Positions 5,746 to 10,204 of a DNA stretch of 10,204 nt are shown one piece after another. The stretch's first letter is position 1, and each line of letters begins with the position of its first letter. The DNA is taken from the NCBI GenBank assembly GCA_910584835.1, contig CAJUEG010000084.1, forward strand, positions 1-10,204, read 5' to 3'. The translations under genes were made by a program, and so were the position numbers. Below the pieces are notes generated by a model, which did no database searches, was not told the origin of the DNA, and saw only the letters and a list, made by a program, of their open reading frames with translations. Source of the DNA: an uncultured Oscillospiraceae bacterium. Its GTDB lineage: Bacteria; Bacillota; Clostridia; Oscillospirales; Oscillospiraceae.

Positions 5746-7065
5746 GTGGAGTCCATCTGGGAAAAAACCGCCCAGCTTCCAACCTTTGAACCCCTGCGCC
5801 GGGACATCCGCGCCGACGCGCTGGTCATCGGCGGCGGGCTGGCCGGACTGCTGTGCGCCCATGAGCTGACCCGAAACGGGCTGCGGTGCGTGGTGGCGGA
5901 GGCGGGGCGGATCTGCTCCGGCGTCACCAAAAATACCACCGCCAAGATTACCGCCCAGCACGGGCTGTTGTTCCACAAGCTGCTCAAGCGGTTTGGAGCG
6001 GAACGCGCCCGGGCCTGTCTGGACGCCAATACGGCGGCTCTGGACCGCCTCCGCGCGCTCTGCCAGGACATCCCCTGCGATTTTGAGGAAATGCCCAACT
6101 ACGTCTACTCCCTGGACAGCCCCAGGGAACTGGAGCTGGAGCTGGCCGCGCTGGACAAGCTGGGCCGCCCCGCCTCCCTGGCGAAGGACCTCCCCCTCCC
6201 CTTTCCGACGGTGGGGGCGGTAAGGTTTGACCGCCAGGCCCAGTTCCATCCCCTGAAGTTTGCCGCCGCCATTGCGGAAAAGCTTCCCATTTTTGAGCAC
6301 ACCCGGGTGCTGGAGGTGGAGACCGGCCGGGCAATAACGGAGCATGGGACCGTCAGGGCGGAACACATCGTCGTGGCCACCCACTTCCCCTTTTTGAACA
6401 AATTCGGCGCGTACTGGCTGAAGCAATACCAGAGCCGGTCCTATGTGCTCGCCCTGGAGGGCGGGCCGGAGCTGGGCGGGATGTATGTGGACGGCAGCGG
6501 AAAAGGGCTGTCCTTCCGCAATTATGACAATCTGCTTCTGCTGGGGGGCGGCGGGCACCGCACCGGAAAGCCGGGGAGCGGCTGGGCCGGCCTGGAGGAC
6601 TTCGCCCGCCGCCACTACCCGGACGCCCGGCCTGCGGCCCGCTGGGCCGCCCAGGACTGCATGACCCTGGACGGCGCCCCCTATATCGGCCTGTACTCCC
6701 CCCGCCTGCCCGGGCTTTACGCCGTCACCGGCTTCAACAAGTGGGGGATGACCTCCTCCATGGCCGCGGCCGCCCTGGTCACCGACCTTGTCCTGGGCCG
6801 GGACAGCCCCTGCCGGGCGGCGTTCTCCCCCTCCCGCTCCATCCTCCGGCCCCAGCTGGCCGTCAACGCAGGGGAGAGCGCCTTCAACCTGCTCACCCCC
6901 ACCCGGCCCCGATGCCCCCATATGGGCTGCGCCCTGAAATACAACCCCCAGGAGCACAGCTGGGACTGCCCCTGCCACGGCTCCCGCTTCGCCGCAGACG
7001 GAAGTCTGCTGGACGGCCCCGCCACGGGAGGGCTGGTCCATGACCGGGCAAAGCGCCGGAAATAG
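5746..7065 (+). CDS. FAD-dependent oxidoreductase with C-terminal Rieske [2Fe-2S] domain
   Basis: This 439-residue soluble protein fuses a DadA/glycine-oxidase-type flavoprotein to a Rieske domain. Residues 25-36 (ALVIGGGLAGLL) are the dinucleotide-binding GxGxxG motif for FAD, followed by EAGRICSGVTKNTTAKIT. TGFNKWGMTSSMAAAALVTDL near residues 330-350 is the second conserved FAD block of the family. The C-terminal domain carries CPHMGC and DCPCHGSRF: cluster ligands are Cys390, His392, Cys408 and His411, and Cys395 and Cys410 are in the positions of the disulfide seen in respiratory-type Rieske proteins. Family members such as Bacillus YhfW are around 500 residues, so this one is on the short side, but all motifs are present. 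The GTG start at 5746 follows AGAGGTGA with six-base spacing. The substrate is unknown; it appears to be a single-gene unit between two terminators. Confidence 0.92.
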   Translation: MESIWEKTAQLPTFEPLRRDIRADALVIGGGLAGLLCAHELTRNGLRCVVAEAGRICSGVTKNTTAKITAQHGLLFHKLLKRFGAERARACLDANTAALDRLRALCQDIPCDFEEMPNYVYSLDSPRELELELAALDKLGRPASLAKDLPLPFPTVGAVRFDRQAQFHPLKFAAAIAEKLPIFEHTRVLEVETGRAITEHGTVRAEHIVVATHFPFLNKFGAYWLKQYQSRSYVLALEGGPELGGMYVDGSGKGLSFRNYDNLLLLGGGGHRTGKPGSGWAGLEDFARRHYPDARPAARWAAQDCMTLDGAPYIGLYSPRLPGLYAVTGFNKWGMTSSMAAAALVTDLVLGRDSPCRAAFSPSRSILRPQLAVNAGESAFNLLTPTRPRCPHMGCALKYNPQEHSWDCPCHGSRFAADGSLLDGPATGGLVHDRAKRRK

Positions 7066-7066
7066 C

Positions 7067-7104
7067 AAAAAAACGCCTCCCTGGAAAGCCCAGGGAGGCG
7101 TTTT
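7067..7104. terminator. bidirectional intrinsic terminator between convergent genes
   Basis: A perfect 15-base stem (AAAACGCCTCCCTGG at 7070-7084 with CCAGGGAGGCGTTTT at 7090-7104) with a five-base loop starts five bases after the oxidoreductase stop. TTTT closes it on the plus strand and seven Ts close it on the minus strand. It ends both the oxidoreductase transcript and the convergent membrane-protein transcript, whose stop codon is only two bases away. Confidence 0.92.
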
Positions 7105-7106
7105 GC

Positions 7107-7838
7107 TCACCATCCGATCTCGTCCAATATCCCCATGTTGGGATAGCGGTCCTTTAAAAAACTGTCGGGGTATGTCTCGTCCAAAAACCGGGCCACAACG
7201 CCGGTGGCGGGCACGTCCCGCCTGCGCTGGTCCATCCGGCACAGGGCAGCGGCGGACAGCGCCGTGCTGCACGCCAGAAACAGCGCCGCCACCCGGACCA
7301 TCCGTCTGCCCCGGGAGAGGGGCACCCGGTCAATGAACAGGCACAGGGCCGGGTACGCCGCCCGAACCCACGCCAGGGCGGCCAGCCCCCAGAACAGGCA
7401 GAACACCAGGTTCACCCGGCCGTTCAGGTTAAAGGGCAGGTGGCGGTAATCCCAAAAGCACGCCCCGAACAGCACCTCCTGCACCCAGGAGCATATGTAC
7501 TCGTACACGCCGCCCAGCACCGTCCCCGCCAGCACAATCCGGGCCGTGCTCTGGTCGTCCATGCGGTGAAAGGCCAGGGTGAGCAGCACCGCCCCCAGCG
7601 CCCAGACCAGGCTGAACGGCCCATAGACCAGACTGCTGCGGCTGATGAGCTCCCCCCGTGTGAGAAGCCAGAACACCACCTCGATAAAGTCGCCCACCAC
7701 CCCCGCGATGAGGAACAGCCAGAACACCCGGTAGGGGGTGAGAGACCTGGCCGCCGCCTTCCGGGCCATCTCCTCCGACGGGGCTGCGGGTGCGCCGCTG
7801 CGGCCCCCGGCCGCGTCCGCCGTTGTCTGCTTTGTCAT
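7107..7838 (-). CDS. putative ABC transporter permease, CmpB-type (PF06541-like)
   Basis: This 243-residue membrane protein belongs to the CmpB-type putative ABC-transporter family common in Clostridia; no transport activity has been established for most members. After a basic, alanine-rich cytosolic start of about 35 residues come hydrophobic segments: YRVFWLFLIAGVVGDFIEVVFWLL, then LVYGPFSLVWALGAVLLTLAF, then a segment ending in YEYICSWVQEVLFG. The family hallmark FWDYRHLPFNLNGRVNLVFCLFWGLAAL follows as separate pieces of one conserved region. The C-terminal tail with LDETYPDSFLKDRYPNM is also typical. The start at 7838 has an AAAGGAGG site eight bases upstream; an in-frame ATG at 7892 lacks one and is rejected. 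There is no ATP-binding partner gene next to it. Confidence 0.85.
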   Translation of the reverse strand: MTKQTTADAAGGRSGAPAAPSEEMARKAAARSLTPYRVFWLFLIAGVVGDFIEVVFWLLTRGELISRSSLVYGPFSLVWALGAVLLTLAFHRMDDQSTARIVLAGTVLGGVYEYICSWVQEVLFGACFWDYRHLPFNLNGRVNLVFCLFWGLAALAWVRAAYPALCLFIDRVPLSRGRRMVRVAALFLACSTALSAAALCRMDQRRRDVPATGVVARFLDETYPDSFLKDRYPNMGILDEIGW

Positions 7839-7856
7839 TCCCGCGCCTCCTTTCGT

Positions 7857-7872
7857 GTGACACAGCATACCA
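7857..7872 (-). promoter_or_regulatory. possible extended -10 promoter of the CmpB-type gene
   Basis: On the minus strand, TGG followed by TATGCT (7864-7869) looks like an extended -10 element about 26 bases upstream of the ATG at 7838. No good -35 box is seen at the right distance, so support is weak. Confidence 0.27.
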
Positions 7873-7915
7873 CCCCCAACCGGCAAAAACACGAAAGGAA
7901 TTTTAAAATTTTCAT

Positions 7916-7950
7916 AAAGAAGGGCCGTCTCCTTTCAAAAGGAGACGGCC
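7916..7950 (-). terminator. hairpin, possible terminator of the leftward HIT operon
   Basis: A perfect 13-base inverted repeat, GGCCGTCTCCTTT (7923-7935) with AAAGGAGACGGCC (7938-7950), has only two bases between the arms. Read on the minus strand it is followed by CTTCTTTAT, a modest T-run; on the plus strand by TTTCC. It lies beyond the tandem repeats, so the HIT operon transcript would include the repeats in its 3' untranslated region. Confidence 0.6.
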
Positions 7951-7962
7951 TTTCCAGCAATG

Positions 7963-8166
7963 AGCCCCCACGGAGCCGCCCTTCACATGTTGTGGAAAAT
8001 GGACATTGCCCTAACGGGGCCCCCGCAAAGCCGCCCTTCACGCATTGTGGAAAATGGACTTTGCCCTAACAGGGCCCCCGCAAAGCCGTCCTTCACGCGT
8101 TATGGAAAATGGACATTGCCCTAACGGGGCCCCCGCAAAGCCGCCCTCCAGGCTTTGTGGGGAAAG
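7963..8166. repeat. 55-bp tandem repeat, about 3.7 copies
   Basis: Units begin at about 7963 (divergent start), 8018, 8073 and 8128 (truncated after about 39 bases), with an exact 55-base period. Landmarks in each unit are GGCCCCCGCAAAGCCG, CTTCACGC, TGTGGAAAATGG and TTGCCCTAAC. Copies 2 and 3 differ at a handful of positions. Each unit junction carries GGGCCCC, and in copy 2 CTTTGC and GCAAAG flank a small CCCT-AAC-AGGG hairpin. The period is not a multiple of three and no protein reads through in one frame, so the array is non-coding. There are no spacers, so it is not CRISPR. Confidence 0.88.
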
Positions 8167-8188
8167 GAGGGGCAAGGGAGCGGGCGCA

Positions 8189-8209
8189 GCTTTCGCCGAA
8201 GGCGGAAGC
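8189..8209. repeat. stem-loop just after the HIT gene
   Basis: GCTTTCGCC (8189-8197) and GGCGGAAGC (8201-8209) pair over nine bases with one wobble and a GAA loop, about 27 bases past the HIT gene stop. On neither strand is it followed by a T-run, so it may stabilise the 3' end of the message rather than terminate transcription. Confidence 0.45.
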
Positions 8210-8235
8210 GGAGCTGAGCGGACTTTGCCCCGACG

Positions 8236-8595
8236 TCATCCGGGCGGCCAGGTCATATCCCGGCCCGCCAGCACATGGAAGTGGAGGTGGGGCACGGACT
8301 GCCCCGCCTGCTCGCCGCAGTTGGACACCACCCGGAAGTCGGTGATCCCCAACTCCTTGGTCACCTTGGCGATAACCTCGAAGCAGTGGGCCACCACAGC
8401 GGAGTTCCACTTGGTGATCTCCCCGCAGGAGCCGATGTGGGCCTTGGGGATGACCAGGAAATGGACGGGCGCCTGGGGGTCGATATCATAAAAGGCATAG
8501 CACAAATTGTCCTCATACACCTTGTTGGAGGGAATTTCCCCCTTGATGATCTTGCAGAACAGGCAGTTGGGGTCGTTATTCAGCACATCGGACAT
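8236..8595 (-). CDS. HIT-family (HINT-type) nucleotide hydrolase
   Basis: This 119-residue protein belongs to the histidine triad family, small dimeric purine-nucleotide phosphoramidases or hydrolases. The catalytic triad motif is HLHFHVL at residues 103-109. The N-terminal CLFCKIIKGEIPS (Cys11, Cys14) is the usual HINT start and can bind zinc, and YAFYDIDPQAPVHFLVIPK is the conserved nucleotide-binding sheet. Length matches the family. The ATG at 8595 follows an AAAGGAGG site. It is the last gene of the alaS-DUF4250-cupin-HIT cluster, 13 bases after the cupin. In this context it could cleave adenylated by-products such as aminoacyl-AMP, a known HINT activity, but this is inference. Confidence 0.95.
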   Translation of the reverse strand: MSDVLNNDPNCLFCKIIKGEIPSNKVYEDNLCYAFYDIDPQAPVHFLVIPKAHIGSCGEITKWNSAVVAHCFEVIAKVTKELGITDFRVVSNCGEQAGQSVPHLHFHVLAGRDMTWPPG

Positions 8596-8608
8596 AGATA
8601 AGCCTCCT

Positions 8609-8938
8609 TTATTGATTCGGCACCACAGCGAAGAACTCCAACGGGCCGCCGCTGTTATTGATGAGGGAGTGGGCCTGGCCCTTGGGGCAATAGTGGCAGT
8701 CCCCCGCCTTCAGCGGCTCCTCGCCGCCCTCCACCTTCACCTTGCCCGTGCCGGAGAGAATATAGACGATTTCGCTGCTGGTCTCATGGGTGTGGTACCC
8801 GATGGACGAACCGGGGGGCAGGATGCCGTGAAGGATGCGGTTCAGGCCGTCCACGTGCATCTGGGCGTGAATCTCGCCCTCGCCGCCCAGAAAATTGGGG
8901 ATGGTCTCCGTCCCCAGGTTGGAAAAGTCAATCAGCAT
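8609..8938 (-). CDS. small single-domain cupin protein
   Basis: This 109-residue protein is a single cupin barrel. Motif 1 is present as GYHTHETSSEIVYILSG with His49, His51 and Glu56, and motif 2 as GDCHYCPKGQAHSLIN with His90, the complete set of metal ligands. Cupins of this size include isomerases, dioxygenases and simple ligand-binding proteins, so no activity can be assigned. The start at 8938 is chosen because an AAAGGAG site stands about eight bases upstream; an in-frame ATG at 8992 would overlap the preceding gene and has no site. It sits between the DUF4250 gene (13 bases upstream) and the HIT gene. Confidence 0.9.
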   Translation of the reverse strand: MLIDFSNLGTETIPNFLGGEGEIHAQMHVDGLNRILHGILPPGSSIGYHTHETSSEIVYILSGTGKVKVEGGEEPLKAGDCHYCPKGQAHSLINNSGGPLEFFAVVPNQ

Positions 8939-8951
8939 GGCGGGTCTCCTT

Positions 8952-9131
8952 TCAGGCGGGTTTAAATTGGTTGACAGCCGGGTCGTAGGCATACCCTGCC
9001 CCGGCCAGTTTTTCAGTCAGCTCCGCCTCGCTTATATCCAGCCCATCGCACAGGTCGGACAGGCTGGAATACTCGTCCCGGAGCTTGGTGTTCACATAGC
9101 TTAACAGAATATATGGGTCCTGCGGAAGCAT
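8952..9131 (-). CDS. DUF4250 domain-containing protein
   Basis: This 59-residue protein of unknown function matches the DUF4250 family, widespread in Clostridia. It opens with MLPQDPYILLSYVNTKLRDEY, described here as two parts: the MLPQDP start and the LLSYVNTKLRD helix. It continues with SLSDLCDGLDISEAELTEKL, which looks like a small helix-turn-helix, and closes with GYAYDPAVNQF, all family-typical. The ATG at 9131 follows AAGGGGG and lies 12 bases after the alaS stop, indicating co-transcription. Its role is unknown; the fold suggests nucleic-acid or protein binding. Confidence 0.88.
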   Translation of the reverse strand: MLPQDPYILLSYVNTKLRDEYSSLSDLCDGLDISEAELTEKLAGAGYAYDPAVNQFKPA

Positions 9132-9143
9132 AAGCGCGCCCCC

Positions 9144-10204
9144 TTACAATCCCAGCTTCATGGCCACCACGTTATCCACCATGGCCAACGCGTTGTCCAG
9201 CATGAGCACGTCCTTGCCGCCGCCCATGGCGCTGTCCGGCTTGCCGCCGCCGGAGCCGCCCGCAATGGCGCACACCTGCTTGATGATGTCCCCGGCCTTG
9301 ACCCCCTTCTTCACCGCCTCCTTGCCGCAGGCGCACAGGAAGGTGATCTTGCCGTCGTTGACAGCGGCCAGCACCGCCACCACGTTGTCGTCCTTCTCCC
9401 GGAGCATATCGCCCATCTGGCGCAGCCGGGCGCCGTCCGCCTCGGGCACGGTGGCGGTGAGCACCTTCAGCCCGCCCACGTCGTGGGCGGCGAACAGGAT
9501 GCGCTCGGTTTCGCCGGCGGCCTCCTTGGCCTTGAACTTCTCCACCATCTGGTGCAGGCTCCTGATCTCGCCCATCACGGCCTCGGCCTTCTCCCGCAGC
9601 TCGCCGGGCTTGGCTTTGAGCACCGCCGCCGCCTGGCTGACCCGCTCCTGCACCTCGCCGAAGAAAGCCAGCGTCTCCCTGCCGGTGGTGGCCTCGATGC
9701 GGCGCACGCCGCTGGCCACGGAGAACTCGCTCTTGATGCGGAAGGCCCCCGCCATGGCGGTGTTGGGCAGGTGGGTGCCGCCGCAGAACTCCACGGAGTA
9801 CCCCTCGCCCATGTCCACCACCCGGACGGTGTCGCCGTACTTCTCTCCAAACAGGGCGATGGCGCCCTTCTTCTTGGCCTCCTCGATGGGCAGTACGTCG
9901 GTGCGCACCTCGTAGCCGGACAGGATGGCGTCGTTCACGATGCGGCTCACCTCGGCCACCTGCTCCGGGGTCATGGCCTCGAAGTGGGTGAAGTCAAAGC
10001 GCAGCCGGTCAGGCTCCACCAGAGAGCCCGCCTGGTGGACATGGTCCCCCAGCACCTCCCGCAGGGCCTTGTCCAGCAGATGGGTGGCGGTGTGGGCCCG
10101 GGCCACGGCCCTCCGGCGTGACCGGTCGATCTGGGCGCCCACAATGTCCCCCACCTTGAGCACGCCCTCGGTCATTTTGCCGTAGTGCATATATTTGCCG
10201 CCCT
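9144..10204 (-). CDS. alaS: alanine-tRNA ligase, C-terminal 352 residues (runs off right edge)
   Basis: This is the last 40 percent or so of alanyl-tRNA synthetase, which charges tRNA-Ala with alanine in the cytosol; the catalytic aminoacylation domain is outside the window. The visible part starts at the end of the tRNA-recognition region. It then has the editing domain with HTATH (residues 33-37 counted from the Met at 10190) and CGGTHLPNTA, which together provide the zinc ligands that remove mischarged Ser and Gly. A helical linker rich in Glu, Lys and Ala follows, then the DHHA1 C-terminal domain ending with GGSGGGKPDSAMGGGKD. All motifs are intact with no frameshift. The gene leads a tight cluster with DUF4250, cupin and HIT genes. 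Confidence 0.97.
   Translation of the reverse strand, partial: GGKYMHYGKMTEGVLKVGDIVGAQIDRSRRRAVARAHTATHLLDKALREVLGDHVHQAGSLVEPDRLRFDFTHFEAMTPEQVAEVSRIVNDAILSGYEVRTDVLPIEEAKKKGAIALFGEKYGDTVRVVDMGEGYSVEFCGGTHLPNTAMAGAFRIKSEFSVASGVRRIEATTGRETLAFFGEVQERVSQAAAVLKAKPGELREKAEAVMGEIRSLHQMVEKFKAKEAAGETERILFAAHDVGGLKVLTATVPEADGARLRQMGDMLREKDDNVVAVLAAVNDGKITFLCACGKEAVKKGVKAGDIIKQVCAIAGGSGGGKPDSAMGGGKDVLMLDNALAMVDNVVAMKLGL

Noticed and set aside
5722..7272. Long 516-codon open frame on the minus strand opposite the oxidoreductase gene
   Set aside because: It is the antisense shadow of a GC-rich gene with clear FAD and Rieske motifs; its translation is Gly/Gln/Ala/Val-rich with no domain and it crosses the bidirectional terminator.
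7963..8166. CRISPR array
   Set aside because: The 55-base units are contiguous with no unique spacers, and no cas genes are present.
7440..8491. Open frames on the plus strand running through the 55-base repeats (to 8069 and from 8045)
   Set aside because: They are antisense to the CmpB-type and HIT genes and owe their repeat-like peptide to the tandem DNA repeat; the 55-base period changes frame at each copy.

Overview
The window looks like chromosome of a fairly high-GC, low-redundancy Clostridia genome, most likely an Oscillospiraceae gut commensal of the Flavonifractor/Intestinimonas type. This is inferred from strong AGGAGG-type ribosome binding sites, GC-rich third codon positions, a DUF4250 protein, a CmpB-type putative ABC permease and an integrative-element-type large serine recombinase. 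No rRNA, tRNA or CRISPR array was seen.

Layout, left to right. (1) Positions 1-836 are an AT-richer edge of an integrative element: the N-terminal part of a large serine recombinase (minus strand, running off the left edge, with its own near-consensus promoter) and a small DUF6870-type protein. An AT-rich non-coding stretch of about 400 bp follows and probably hides the junction with the host chromosome. (2) Positions 1245-5546 hold a plus-strand module: a MarR-family regulator with a terminator, then a good sigma-A promoter whose -35 box lies inside a perfect palindrome. This promoter heads a four-gene operon: APC-superfamily amino-acid permease, MalY/PatB-type PLP C-S lyase, CxxC redoxin and RidA. 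It ends at a hairpin terminator. (3) Positions 5746-7065 encode a single FAD-dependent oxidoreductase with a C-terminal Rieske [2Fe-2S] domain. A bidirectional terminator separates it from a convergent minus-strand gene for a CmpB-type membrane protein (7107-7838). (4) Positions 7839-8235 are non-coding and contain a hairpin and 3.7 copies of a 55-bp tandem repeat. (5) Positions 8236-10204 are a minus-strand housekeeping cluster: alaS (3' part only), DUF4250, a cupin and a HIT-family hydrolase, closely spaced and probably one transcript.

The most interesting unit is the 2039-5546 operon. A PLP C-S lyase of this type makes 2-aminoacrylate by beta-elimination, and RidA is the enzyme that hydrolyses 2-aminoacrylate to pyruvate and ammonia. 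An amino-acid importer and a CxxC redoxin in the same transcript suggest a self-contained pathway: import a cysteine-like or cystathionine-like substrate, cleave the C-S bond, detoxify the reactive enamine, and deal with the released thiol, sulfide or oxidant, all under MarR control. The individual families are well known. The combination and the substrate are inference.
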